Assembly (NCBI GenBank): GCA_009760885.1
Contig: CM019713.1
Coordinates: 24,622,427-24,686,426, forward strand
Source: Achatina immaculata
Taxonomy: Eukaryota; Mollusca; Gastropoda; Stylommatophora; Achatinidae
Length of the DNA stretch: 64,000 nt
Direction of reading: 5' to 3'
Made by a program: the position numbers and the translations under genes. Below, one piece after another: positions 9,552 through 24,500 of the stretch. The notes under the pieces were generated by a model. It had not been told where the DNA came from. It did no database searches and was given only the letters and a program-made list of their open reading frames with translations. The number at the start of each line of letters is the position of its first letter. Position 1 is the first letter of the stretch.

Positions 9552-12500
9552 CTGCACAGATTATTGGAAGAATGGCACAAAATTTCAGATTCTCTAACAG
9601 ACATCTTCAGTTAAAATATACAAAATCATACAACAAATCCACTCAAGGTCTCTTTATTGCGCTAAATGGGAAACAGTATCTTGTACATCTTTTCTAAATC
9701 AATCAGTTATAGACTTTCTAATCTTCAACATTAACTTATTTATAAACATTCCACTACTCAAGTGTTATATTTCCAAAGTTTGTGAGACTAAGAGAAAAAT
9801 ATCTGATACTTTCTCATGGGAAGGAAAGAAAAAGGTTATGAGCCAAGGATCATACAAAACAGCAAAACATGACTGCCCACAACAGCTGACAAACCAGCCA
9901 ACAGTAGTGAGAATCCTGCCTGTAATCATCTGATAGGCTTGGGCTTACCATTTCTTAGTATGTCAGAGTGGTGAAGTGGTTAGTGTACTGGTCTCTCATA
10001 GTGTACATTATGGGTTTGAATCTGGGCAGAGGGAAAAAAAAGGGAGGGGGGTAGAAAGAGAGAGACAGAGAGAGAGAAGAGAGAGAGGGAGAGGTGCCCC
10101 AGTCACCCAAATCTAGAAATGGCTATGTGTTTTCTTCTGGAGCTAGGGAAGGTAAGATGGCCAGGCAAGATGCTGACCATGTCACTCTCTAGTGTGCTGA
10201 CAGTTCAAGGAACATATGGCCAGGCAAGATGCTGACTATGTCACTCTCTAGTGTGCTGACAGTTCAAGGAACATATGGCCAGGCAAGATGCTGACCATGT
10301 CACTCTCTAGTGTCCTGACAGTTCAAGGAACATATGGCCAGGCAAGATGCTGACCATGAACTACCTTGTGACTACTTCTTACAAATTATAATCCCACAAT
10401 GGCATGACAAGAGCTACCTTGTGACTATTTCTTACAAGTTATAACTCCACAATGACATGACAGAGCTACCTTGTGACTATTTCTTAAAAATTATAACTCC
10501 ACAATGGCATGACAAGAGCTATCTTGTGACTACTTCTTACAAATTATAATCCCACAATGGCATGACAAGAGCTATCTTGTGATTATTTCTTACAAGTTAT
10601 AACTCCACAATGGCATGACAAGAGCTATCTTGTGACTATTTCTTACAAGTTATAACTCCACAATGGCATGACAAGAGCTATCTTGTGACTATTTCTTACA
10701 AATTATAATCCCACAATGGCATGACAAGAGCTACCTTGTGACCATTTCTTACAAATTATAACTCCACAATGGCATGACAGAGCTATCTTATGACTATTTC
10801 TTACAAATTATAATCCCACAATGGCATGACAAGAGCTACCTTGTGACCATTTCTTACAAATTATAACTCCACAATGGCATGACAGAGCTATCTTATGACT
10901 ATTTCTTACAAATTATAATCCCACAATGGCATGACAAGAGCTACCTTGTGACCATTTCTTACAAATTATAACTCCACAATGGCACCTATTTCCTAATGGA
11001 CAGTTCTGAACAAATTACATGCTTGATGTTGTAGAACATGTTAAGCACCATTTTGCTGAGCAGTTTCTCTCACAACTGATTCTATCACTACTTGACCTGC
11101 GCAGTCAGCAACAACTGTAAATGTTCATACAGCAACTTCTGACCTCCCTGCACTTGCGGCTTTTGTCTTAAGATTTACTTTTCATTTCCGCTTCAGATTA
11201 TGTTCCAGCCTTAACAAGACATTCTCTGTGTGACCCAATCTTTTGCTAGTTATTCCCAATCTTTGCAGATGACAGATAAATCTCTCATGTACATCTCACA
11301 AATGTTGCATCTCTGTTTCTTTTGTTACTTTGTAGCCTCCCTCTCTTTAGAAGTTCACCATATAACATTTGCTTGGGTATTAAGTCATTACCTAATACTT
11401 GCCTCATGTCCAAACCATCTTAAACTGCTGCTGAACTCTATCATCACAGATGGATATGCTTAGCAAGTTACAACATATCACAGTTTGTTACATCATGTTA
11501 TCATCTGATGTTCAATATTTTGTGAAGACTGAAAACCCTCATGTATCAAATATGAACAAGCTAAGAAAAGTAGAAAAGACACTAACCTCTGTGGAAGTCA
11601 TAACTGATACACCAGTAACAGTGCTTTCCTTGACCATTACCAGACGAGGGTTAATTTCAATAGCGCCTCTACAACCAATAACCTGTACATAGCAAACAAA
11701 AAATATATCATATATAAGCAGACTGATTACACTGTGATCATTCAATCACAAGAAAATGGCCAACACACTGTTGCCTTTCACATCATCTTTTATAAAAGAA
11801 AGAATGTTTACATTATGAGACTACAGATAGCTGTGCTAGGAGACCACAGATAACTGTGCTGGGAGACCACAGATAACTGTGCTGGGAGACCACAGATAGC
11901 TGTGCTAGGAGACCACAGATAACTGTGCTGGGAGACTACAGATAACTGTGCTGGGAGACCAAAGATAACTGTGCTGGGAGACCAAAGATAACTGTGCTGG
12001 GAGACCACAGATAACTGTGCTGGGAGACTACAGATAACTGTGCTGGGAGACCAAAGATAATTGTGCTGGGAGACCAAAGATAACTGTGCTGGGAGACCAC
12101 AGATAACTGTGCTGGGAGACCACAGATAACTGTGCTGGGAGTTGCTACTATCCTGCAAAAAAGATAACACCTTTCCACAGTTTACCTTGCTCTTTTTCTT
12201 TCAATTCATCCTTTAATCAGCTCAGCAAGTTAGATAGTATTCTATATTAACTGTCCGGCCCTTCGGAAGATAGTAAATCATCGAAGCATCTTCCTTATCC
12301 CAAAAAAAAAACAGTCATGATCTTTCCTGTTGACTTTTGGGTCTTGAATTTATTTGGCTATGGGTAAAGCTGGGGCGACCATCCCAAACCCAGCGCGTCA
12401 CAGGTGGCGGATGGTGAAAGTCCTCCAGATATGGAGGATCCATGTGAATAAGGAGTTGTCCAAATAAGCAGGCGCGGACCAACTGGCGGTAGACTCAGAG

Positions 12501-15500
12501 AGCGAGGTTGGGTAGTAGGTGGCTCTACTACTACTATAAAGTGCCTCAGGTGCTCAGTGAAGGGAATACCAGGCGGGTCAGAGGCGCCTTAAAACCTCTC
12601 GCTCCCGCTGCCTTGCGGGTAGGACAGGGAGTCCAAAGGCTAGCGGAGAGTCTGTACACAAACCGACAGAAGGCAACGGGAAACCACTGTTGTAGCTCCC
12701 AAGAACAATTATGCTTATTCAGAGTGATAGATTTATCATGAACGACGTTAACGGATGTTCCTCTGGAACAGCCTCGTCCGGTAGGGCAGCTCACGAGCCA
12801 CAGGTGAGGCCAGATCGTCATCAAGCTACTGGTGGCAAAACTAACAAGTTCAAAATAGCAACATGGAATGTTAGAACTTTATTCCAGGCTGGAAAATTAG
12901 AAAATGTAAAGATGGAAATGGAAAGGATGAAGATCAACATATTAGGAATGAGTGAAGTTAGATGGACAGGTGCAGGAAAGATAAACTCAGATAAATATAC
13001 AATAATATATTCAGGAAGTGAGAAACATGAACGAGGAGTAGGAATTATATTTGATGAAAAAACGGCAAGGACAACTGTAGGATATTTGAACATCTCGGAC
13101 CGAGTCCTGCTAGCCCAACTGAAAGGACACCCAATAAACTATAAATATTATACAAGTGTATGCTCCAACATCTGAAAGTTCTGAGGAAGATGTACAGATA
13201 TTTTATAATGACATAGAGACAGCACTAAAACACACAAAGTCACATGAAGTTACCATAGTCATGGGAGATTTTAATGCCAAAGTTGGTAAAGGAAGAACTT
13301 CAGACATCATTGGTGACTATGGACTGGGGGAGAGGAATGACAGAGGTTATAAATTAATTGAATGGGCAAGAATACATAGCATGGTTGTAGGAAACACCTG
13401 GTTTAAACAACATCCTCGAAGACTGGCAACGTGGTGCAGCCCAGACAAAAAGACATTTAACCAGATAGACTACATATTAATCAACAAACGATTCCGCAAT
13501 GCATTACTGACAACAAAAACCATGCCAGGAGCTGATTGCAATAGTGACCATGATCCACTCTGTGGAAAAGTTAGAATAAAGCTAAAGAAAGCAGGCAGAA
13601 AAGTGAGAAACATCAAACTGAATACAGAACTTCTTAAAAATGACCAAGAATTGCGAGAACAATACAAAGTTATTATAACAAATAGATAGAATGCAATAGC
13701 AAAGATAAATAGTATAGATGAACAATGGGAAATGTTAAGAGATTCTATCCACCAAACTGTTAAGGAGATAATACCACCGAAAAAAGAAGCCCCTAAAAAT
13801 AAATGGATGACAGACGACATCTTAGGACTGACGGACAAGAGGAGTAGAAGTAAAAACAACGAGGAAAAATATAGCAAGATAAATAAAGAAATAAGACGCA
13901 AATGCAGAGAAGCAAAAGAAGTGTGGTTAAATGAACAGTGCAGACAGATAGAGGACACTCATAATAAAGACAGCAAAAACATGCATAAACGAATTAATGA
14001 ACTCACAGGCAGGAAAACAAAATATACCACAGGATGCCTGAAATCGAAAGAAGGTAAAATGTTAATGGGAAAAGAAGACATTGTGGACAGGTGGACAGAG
14101 TATATCGGTGAGCTATATGGAGGAGAAAGACCAGAATTAACACCAGATACTGAAAACTGTGATGGACTGCCAATACTTGAAGATGAAATCATAGATGCTA
14201 TCAAACACATGAAGAAAGGAAAAGCGACTGGGCCTGATAATATAACAATAGAGGAGACAGGAATAAAAATAATAACCAAGTTACTGAATGATATTTACAA
14301 CAGTGGTTATATTCCCAGTGACCTGATTAAATCCACGTTTATAGCACTACCAAAGAAACCAGGTGCAAAGGAATGTGACGACCACCGGACTATCAGCCTC
14401 TCATGTCACATAACGAAGCTACTTCTGAGAATCATTATGAGAAGAACAAGGAAAAAGATAAAAATGGAAATAGCAGATGAACAGTTTGGATTTGTTGAAG
14501 GAAAGGGAACACACAATGCCATTTATGCTTTACGAACACTAACAGAAAGAGCTTTAGAAGTACAGAAAGATCTCTACTTATGCTTCATTGATTACACCAA
14601 GGCATTTGACAAGGTGAAACATAGTGAAATTATTAAAATGCTTGAAGACATCAGTATAGACGGCAAAGACTTGAGGATTGTAAAACATCTATACTGGCAG
14701 CAAGAAGCAGCAGTTCGAGTTGAAAATGGAATTGGAAAATGCCAACCTATAAAACAAGGGGTGCGACAAGGATGTGTACTATCTCCAGACCTGAGTAATA
14801 ACTTCAGATGGGAAATGCAAAACAGAAATTAGGAACAGAATAGGCCAAGCAAAGACTGCATTTCAGAGAATGAGAAACATATTAGCTAACACATCTTTAT
14901 CAATGAATGTTAGAAAACGAGTCCTAAAATGCTATATTGAACCTATCTTGTTATATGGAAGTGAATCATGGACAATAGGCAAGTCTGCACAAAAATCATT
15001 GGAAGCAGCAGAAATGTGGTTTATTAGAAGAATGTTGCGAATCCCCTGGACAGCAAAAATAACTAATGAAGAATGTATGAGAAGAGCTGGAGAGACAAAA
15101 AACCTTGTCAGAAAGATAAGAGAGAGACAATGTACTTTCATAGGACATGCAATGAGAAGAGGGGGCATTGAAAATATTATAACAACAGGAAAAATAGAAG
15201 GAAGAAGATCAAGAGGAAGACCAAGAGAAATGATACTGGACAGTCTGACGGGATGGTGTGAGAGGAGATCACCAACTGAACTGATGGCCTGCCAATACTT
15301 GAAGATGAAATCATAGATGCTATCAAACACATGAAGAAAGGAAAAGCGACTGGGCCTGATAATATAACAATAGAGGAGACAGGAATAAAAATAATAACCA
15401 AGTTACTGAATGATATTTACAACAGTGGTTATATTCCCAGTGACCTGATTAAATCCACGTTTATAGCACTACCAAAGAAACCAGGTGCAAAGGAATGTGA

Positions 15501-18500
15501 CGACCACCGGACTATCAGCCTCTCATGTCACATAACGAAGCTACTTCTGAGAATCATTATGAGAAGAACAAGGAAAAAGATAAAAATGGAAATAGCAGAT
15601 GAACAGTTTGGATTTGTTGAAGGAAAGGGAACACACAATGCCATTTATGCTTTACGAACACTAACAGAAAGAGCTTTAGAAGTACAGAAAGATCTCTACT
15701 TATGCTTCATTGATTACACCAAGGCATTTGACAAGGTGAAACATAGTGAAATTATTAAAATGCTTGAAGACATCAGTATAGACGGCAAAGACTTGAGGAT
15801 TGTAAAACATCTATACTGGCAGCAAGAAGCAGCAGTTCGAGTTGAAAATGGAATTGGAAAATGCCAACCTATAAAACAAGGGGTGCGACAAGGATGTGTA
15901 CTATCTCCAGACCTGAGTAATAACTTCAGATGGGAAATGCAAAACAGAAATTAGGAACAGAATAGGCCAAGCAAAGACTGCATTTCAGAGAATGAGAAAC
16001 ATATTAGCTAACACATCTTTATCAATGAATGTTAGAAAACGAGTCCTAAAATGCTATATTGAACCTATCTTGTTATATGGAAGTGAATCATGGACAATAG
16101 GCAAGTCTGCACAAAAATCATTGGAAGCAGCAGAAATGTGGTTTATTAGAAGAATGTTGCGAATCCCCTGGACAGCAAAAATAACTAATGAAGAATGTAT
16201 GAGAAGAGCTGGAGAGACAAAAAACCTTGTCAGAAAGATAAGAGAGAGACAATGTACTTTCATAGGACATGCAATGAGAAGAGGGGGCATTGAAAATATT
16301 ATAACAACAGGAAAAATAGAAGGAAGAAGATCAAGAGGAAGACCAAGAGAAATGATACTGGACAGTCTGACGGGATGGTGTGAGAGGAGATCACCAACTG
16401 AACTGATGGCCTGCATGAAGGATCGGGTACTCTGGAGAAGCATAATAGCCAACGCCAGTCGGCACGGCACCTGATGATGATGGAGAACGTGAGTGCCACC
16501 ACTGAAAGGACTACTGTTTAGTCTCAGGCTCGTAGTGATGTACCCATGTTTTATCAACCGTGACGACTCATTCTAAAAAGTTACCACTGGATCACTCAAA
16601 GTATATCACCCTCTAGTGTGCTGACAGGTCAAGGAAAATATGGGCACTAACACCATATCCCTATGTGCCTCTAAGGCATGACAGGATTACCTTTACCTAC
16701 TCAAAGTGCCACAAAATCAACTTAGAGGTGTACACTCCATTTTGTTTCTCACTGGCAAACACTTCAACGCCAACTTGGCCAACAGTATCTGCATACCCAA
16801 ATGTTCATGAATTATAAACTCGATGCCTTCCCTGGATATCTCAAGTGTCTCAGCAACACGTTTTGCCAAAACCTGGCCATCTACCAAAATCAGGTCATGA
16901 ACATGATCAACATTTTCTGGAGCTCACGCTGCTGAAGGCCTTTCAGATCTCGCTGCATCTTCGGTCTCTATCTCCAAGCTGAAAGTTAGCACGCCACGTC
17001 TTCACAGCTGAGTGTGATGAGTACGCGTCACCCAATGCAGATCATGGATGAAATGTCTTATATAGGATAAGAAAATGTTAGAGAAGTGGCAGGTCATGGA
17101 TGAAATGTCTTATATAGGATAAGAAAATGTTAGAGAAGTGGCAGGTCATGGATGAAATGTCTTATATAGGATAAGAAAATGTTAGAGAAGTGGCAGGTCA
17201 TGGATGAAATGTCTTATAAGAAAATGTTAGAGAAGTGGCAGATCATGAATGAAATGTCTTATATAGGATAAGAAAATGTTAGAGAAGTGGCAGGTCATGG
17301 ATGAAATGTCTTATAAGAAAATGTTAGAGAAGTGGCAGATCATGGATTAAATGTCTTATATAGGACAAGAAAATGTTAGAGAAGTGGCAGATCATGGATG
17401 AAATGTCTTATATAGGATAAGAAAATGTTAGAGAAGTGGCAGGTCATGGATGAAATGTCTTATAAGAAAATGTTAGAGAAGTGGCAGGTCATGGATGAAA
17501 TGTCTTATATAGGATAAGAAAATGTTAGAGAAGTGGCAGGTCATGGATGAAATGTCTTATATAGGATAAGAAAATGTTAGAGAAGTGGCAGATCATGGAT
17601 TAAATGTCTTATAAGAAAATGTTAGAGAAGTGGCAGGTCATGGATGAAATGTCTTATATAGGATAAGAAAATGTTAGAGAAGTGGCAGGTCATGGATGAA
17701 ATGTCTTATATAGGATAAGAAAATGTTAGAGAAGTGGCAGGTCATGGATGAAATGTCTTATATAGGATAAGAAAATGTTAGAGAAGTGGCAGGTCATGGA
17801 TGAAATGTCTTATATAGGATAAGAAAATGTTAGAGAAGTGGCAGATCATGGATTAAATGTCTTATAAGAAAATGTTAGAGAAGTGGCAGGTCATGGATGA
17901 AATGTCTTATATAGGATAAGAAAATGTTAGAGAAGTGGCAGGTCATGGATGAAATGTCTTATAAGAAAATGTTAGAGAAGTGGCAGATCATGAATGAAAT
18001 GTCTTATATAGGATAAGAAAATGTTAGAGAAGTGGCAGGTCATGGATGAAATGTCTTATATAGGATAAGAAAATGTTAGAGAAGTGGCAGGTCATGGATG
18101 AAATGTCTTATAAGAAAATGTTAGAGAAGTGGCAGATCATGGATGAAATGTCTTATATAGGATAAGAAAATGTTAGAGAAGTGGCAGGTCATGGATGAAA
18201 TGTCTTATAAGAAAATGTTAGAGAAGTGGCAGATCATGGATTAAATGTCTTATATAGGACAAGAAAATGTTAGAGAAGTGGCAGATCATGGATGAAATGT
18301 CTTATATAGGATAAGAAAATGTTAGAGAAGTGACAGGTCACATTGTATATTCCCTCAAAAGCAACATAAAAATAAAATGTTACCCTTACACTGATCACAA
18401 GTGCCCAACATCAACAGCTACCTACCACAATTCTCCCTCTGAAGTTGACTAGTCCAAGGTCATTCTGTAAGTTCACATTTGACAACATCTCCAGAATCAC

Positions 18501-21500
18501 ATCCACACTTCCCACAGTTTCCTGGAATCCAACAGAAACATTAAGACACAGGACAGATTTTTAACTCTAAAGTGAAGAGTCCTTGTGATAAGTGATATGT
18601 CTGACAAAGAAGTAGCTAAAAATATGATAAAGAAGAAATGGGAATGTGAACCTGACACAATTTTGTTAGGGAAGTTATCTCCAAAAGTGACCACATCATT
18701 TCATGGTTGTCAGTACAGGTAATGTGAACCTGACACAATTTTGTTAGGGAAGTTATCTCCAAAAGTGACCACATCATTGCATGGTTGTCAGTGCAGGTAA
18801 TGTGAACCTGACACAATTCTGTTAGGGAAGTTATCTCCAAAAGTAACCACATCATCGCATGGTTGTCAATGCAGGTAATGTGAACCTGACACAATTTTGT
18901 TAGGGAAGTTATCTCCAAAAGTAACCACATCATCGCATGGTTGTCAATGCAGGTAATGTGAACCTGACACAATTTTGTTAGGGAAGTTATCTCCAAAAGT
19001 AACCACATCATCGCATGGTTGTCAATGCAGGCGATCCTTGAATGATAGGCACAAAACCAGAAGGAAAGTACTCCACAAAAAGTGAGCAAATTCAGGAGAA
19101 AAATTTAAAAAACTGGAGGGAAAATGCATCTGGAGAAAATAAAACATTAAAAAAAATCAGGTAGAAGAGGAGAAACATTTTTTTTTTAAAAAGAAACAAA
19201 GTGAAAGACAAAATGATAAACAGAAAAATAAAAAAAAAAATCACTTTAGGTCTTCTTCTCATTATTTCATCAAAGACTTAAAATTAAAAAAAAAAGTTTA
19301 AAAAAAACTATAGGAAGAAAATCAGGAACGAAATTTTCATGAAAAAAAAAAAAAAGAAAATGAAAATGTCCAAAAGGAATTTAAAAAAAAAAAAACCAAA
19401 CCATAAATAAAGAGTCATGAATATAAAGAGTAAAAAAACCAGATCATACTTGAAACTTCTGGATATATCCTTCCTCCCTGTGGTTAAATGCCAGCTCAGC
19501 ACCATTATTCTTGACCACCTCAAGTCCCTCCTTGGTCCCAGCCGTACCAAACATACGCATGCCGTAAGCTCGGCCAATCTGAAGAGCTGCGATACCAACC
19601 TGAAGAGAAACAGATCTGTTATTATAACACCCAAGAATAAAAAAAGTAGCAGCAGAATCCACGTTAACAACTTTTCAAGTGAAATAAATGGATTGGAGGT
19701 CCAAAGCCACCAAGCTGCAGTCCATCCATCTGCAAATAATACCCTACATACCATTGCTGGGGTAACAATTTCTGAAATTTGAGAATGCTCATCTATAAAA
19801 TGAGGTACATTTGAGTACACTATAAATATATGTAAATTGTCAGCATATTAAAAAATAAATGAATATTCACATAAAAAAATTTTTTTAAACAAAAACCTAT
19901 TTGTGTGGGAATGTGTCAGAGTTCACAGGAGCTATCTCTTTATTAGCTGGCAAGGGAAATATGGTGCTTTTAGTTCGCAATCTCATAGCTGGCAAGGGAA
20001 ATATGGAGCTTTTAGTTCGCAATCTCATAGCTGGCAAGGGAAATATGGTGCTTTTAGTTCGCAATCTCATAGCTGGCAAGGGAAATATGGTGCTTTTAGT
20101 TCGCAATCTCATGGCTGGCAAGGGAAATATGGTGCTTTTAGTTCGCAATCTCAGATCCTCAGTGAGTTGAATTCACACTGTGAGGGAATTTCCCTGATAA
20201 AATTTCATCAGTTTTCAACCTAAAATAAAGTTATTGTTTTTCATCTCTGAATTTGCTAGGCTCCTTGTAGTTATCATGATCATGGCGAACTTGAAACACA
20301 GACAGGGTCTTAGATGGAACTGTTTGGGTGACACTGGCTTGCCTGAAGTCTCAAAACAGACACAACAAGCTGGGTTTCTTTCAGGCTCCACCACTGTGGG
20401 AAATGTCCGTGTGGTTTGTCAGGCAAAAGTGTACAACAACCTGCCACACAAGAACACAAGGGCTGGGAATCACACTGCTCTTGCAGCACTGTCATTGTTC
20501 CTCTCACAAGATAACCTACCTTGCTGAAAACAAAAACAGAAAATAAAGTTTAAAATTCTGCACATTTTGGCATGTGAACTGAACAGAGGCTGCCGCTACT
20601 TACTGCTCCACTAGCTCCATGCACTAGAACTGTTTCTCCAGCTTTTGCCTGGGCTCTGTATAGATTAAAAAAAAAAATGAGCACAATACACTTGGTTTCC
20701 TAAACTGTTCTAGTAATGACTTGGGCTATTTTTGTTTTTAAAAAAACATCTGTGCTAGAGTTTCCCCAAGCATGACTTCTATCACATAATCTGTGCCAGT
20801 TTCCCCAAGCATGACTTCTATCACATAATCTGTGCCAGTTTCCCCAAGCATGACTTCTATCACATAATCTGTGCCAGAGTTTCCCCAAACATGACTTCTA
20901 TCACATAATCTGTGCCAGAGTTTCCCCAAACATGACGTCTATCACATAATCTGTGCCAGAGTTTCCCCAAACATGACTTCTATCACATAATCTGTGCCAG
21001 AGTTTCCCCAAGCATGACTTCTATCACATAATCTGTGCCAGAGTTTCCCCAAACATGACTTCTATCACATAATCTGTGCCAGTTTCCCCAAACATGACTT
21101 CTATCACATAATCTGTGCCAGAGTTTCCCCAAACATGACGTCTATCACATAATCTGTGCCAGAGTTTCCCCAAACACGACTTCTATCACATAATCTGTGC
21201 CAGAGTTTCCCCAAGCATGACTTCTATCACATAATCTGTGCCAGTTTCCCCAAACATGACTTCTATCACATAATCTGTGTAAGAGTTTCCCCAAACATGA
21301 CTTCTATCACATAATCTGTGCCAGAGTTTCCCCAAGCATGACGTCTATCACATAATCTGTGCCAGTTTCCCCAAACATGACTTCTATCACATAATCTGTG
21401 CCAGAGTTTCCCCAAGCATGACTTCTATCACATAATCTGTGCCATAGTTTCCCCAAGCATGACTTCTATCACATAATCTGTGCCAGAGTTTCCCCAAACA

Positions 21501-24500
21501 TGACTTCTATCACATAATCTGTGCCAGAGTTTCCCCAAGCATGACTTCTATCACATAATCTGTGCCAGTTTCCCCAAACATGACTTCTATCACATAATCT
21601 GTGTAAGAGTTTCCCCAAACATGACTTCTATCACATAATCTGTGCCAGAGTTTCCCCAAGCATGACGTCTATCACATAATCTGTGCCAGTTTCCCCAAAC
21701 ATGACTTCTATCACATAATCTGTGCCAGAGTTTCCCCAAGCATGACTTCTATCACATAATCTGTGCCATAGTTTCCCCAAGCATGACTTCTATCACATAA
21801 TCTGTGCCAGAGTTTCCCCAAACATGACTTCTATCACATAATCTGTGCCAGAGTTTCCCCAAGCATGACTTCTATCACATAATCTGTGCCAGAGTTTCCC
21901 CAAGCATGACTTCTATCACATAATCTGTGCCAGTTTCCCCAAACATGACTTCTATCACATAATCTGTGCCATAGTTTCCCCAAGCATGACTTCTATCACA
22001 TAATCTGTGCCATAGTTTCCCCAAGCATGACTTCTATCACATAATCTGTGCCAGAGTTTCCCCAAGCATGACATCTATCACATAATCTGTGCCAGAGTTT
22101 CCCCAAGCATGACTTCTATCACATAATCCTGAAAACAAATTCTGAGAGATATCTAAACTTTTTTTCTCCTAATTTCTGACAGTTCTAAAACAATTCTACA
22201 CTGCAACAAACCTCTACAAATATCAACATTTGAGTTTCACACATATTTTTATTTCACTTATGATATTTGTATCTGATAAACTAAATATGAAGACACAATT
22301 AAATGTCAGAAACAGTGGCACTGGTACCACCTGTAGGACTACGACCACCAAGACAGCTCATCAGATAAACATATGTCTCGACCACCAAAACAGCTCATCA
22401 GATAAACATATGTCTCGACCACCAAGACAGCTCATCAGATAAACATATGTCTTGACCACCAAGACAGCTCATCAGATAAACATATGTCTCTACACCAAGA
22501 CAGCTCATCAGATTAACATATGTGTCTACACCAAAACAGCTCATCAGGTAAACATATGTCTCTACACCAAGACAGCTCATCAGATAAACATATGTCTTGA
22601 CCACCAAGACAGCTCATCAGATAAACATATGTCTCTACACCAAAACAGCTCATTGGATAAACATGTCTCTACACCAAGACAGCTCATCAGATAAACATAT
22701 GTCTCTACACCAAGACAGCTCATCAGATAAACATATGTCTCTACACCAAGACAGCTCATCAGATAAACATATGTCTCTACACCAAAACAGCTCATCAGAT
22801 AAACATGTCTCTACACCAAAACAGCTCATCAGGTAAACATATGTCTCTACACCAAGACAGCTCATCAGATAAACATATGTCTCGACCACCAAGACAGCTC
22901 ATCAGATAAACATATGTCTCTACACCAAAACAGCTCATCGGATAAACATATGTCTCTACACCAAGACAGCTCATCAGATAAACATGTCTCTACACCAAGA
23001 CAGCTCATCAGATAAACATATGTCTCTACACCAAGACAGCTCATCAGATAAACATATGTCTCTACACCAAAACAGCTCATCAGATAAACATATGTCTTGA
23101 CCACCAAGACAGCTCATCAGATAAACATATGTCTCTACACCAAAACAGCTCATCGGATAAACATATGTCTCTACACCAAAACAGCTCATCAGATAAATAT
23201 ATGTCTCTACACCAAAACAGCTCATTGGATAAACATATGTCTCTACACCAAAACAGCTCATCAGATAAACATATGTCTCGACACCAAAACAGCTCATTGG
23301 ATAAACATATGTCTCTACACCAAAACAGCTCATTGGATAAACATATGTCTCGACACCAAAACAGCTCATCAGATAAACATATGTCTTGACCACCAAGACA
23401 GCTCATCAGATAAACATATGTCTCTACACCAAAACAGCTCATCAGATAAACATATGTCTTGACCACCAAGACAGCTCATCAGATAAACATGTCTCTACAC
23501 CAAAACAGCTCATCAGATAAACATATGTCTTGACCACCAAGACAGCTCATCAGATAAACATATGTCTCTACACCAAAACAGCTCATTGGATAAACATATG
23601 TCTTGACCACCAAGACAGCTCATCAGATAAACATATGTCTCGACCACCAAAACAGCTCATCAGATAAACATGTCTCTACACCAAAACAGCTCATTGGATA
23701 AACATATGTCTTGACCACCAAGACAGCTCATCAGATAAACATATGTCTCTACACCAAAACAGCTCATTGGATAAACATATGTCTTGACCACCAAGACAGC
23801 TCATCAGATAAACATATGTCTCGACCACCAAAACAGCTCATCAGATAAACATGTCTCTACACCAAAACAGCTCATTGGATAAACATATGTCTTGACCACC
23901 AAGACAGCTCATCAGATAAACATATGTCTTGACCACCAAGACAGCTCATCAGATAAACATATGTCTCGACCACCAAGACAGCTCATCAGATAAACATATG
24001 TCTTGACCACCAAAACAGCTCATCAGATAAACATATGTCTCTACACCAAAACAGCTCATCAGATAAACATATGTCTTGACCACCAAGACAGCTCATCAGA
24101 TAAACATATGTGTCTACACCAAAACAGCTCATTGGATAAACATATGTCTCGACCACCAAAACAGCTCATCAGATAAACATGTCTCTACACCAAAACAGCT
24201 CATTAGATAAACATATGTCTTGACCACCAAGACAGCTCATCAGATAAACATATGTCTTGACCACCAAGACAGCTCATCAGATAAACATATGTCTCGACCA
24301 CCAAGACAGCTCATCAGATAAACATATGTCTCGACCACCAAGACAGCTCATCAGATAAACATATGTCTCTACACCAAGACAGCTCATCAGATAAACATAT
24401 GTCTCTACACCAAGACAGCTCATCAGATAAACATATGTCTCGACCACCAAGACAGCTCATCAGATAAACATGTCTCGACCACCAAGACAGCTCATCAGAT

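Larger units (their letters stand above)
12346..16480 (+). mobile_element. RTE-like LINE, 5' region to 3' tail, disrupted
   Basis: A long element on the plus strand, antisense to CRYZ in intron 6. It has a 5' region ending in GGCAACGGGAAACCACTG (a feature of RTE-like 5' ends), an APE endonuclease, a reverse transcriptase, a C-terminal region and a 3' end with TGATGATGATG. The endonuclease and RT layout ([49 protein letters not shown]) resembles RTE/BovB elements. It carries a frameshift near 13140, a TAG at 13687, a deletion that removes the YADD box, and a 1122-bp tandem duplication. It interrupts a mariner. No target duplication could be fixed. Confidence 0.9.

Noticed and set aside
12240..12345. 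TCCGGCCCTTCGG near the LINE 5' end as part of an HDV-like ribozyme, known from some RTE 5' ends
   Set aside because: These bases belong to the mariner fragment, not the LINE, and I could not assemble the nested pseudoknot.
14932..16557. Minus-strand frames at 13470-13958, 13959-14279, 14932-15330 and 16054-16557
   Set aside because: They are antisense shadows of the RTE-like LINE, and the same antisense frame appears twice because of the 1122-bp duplication.
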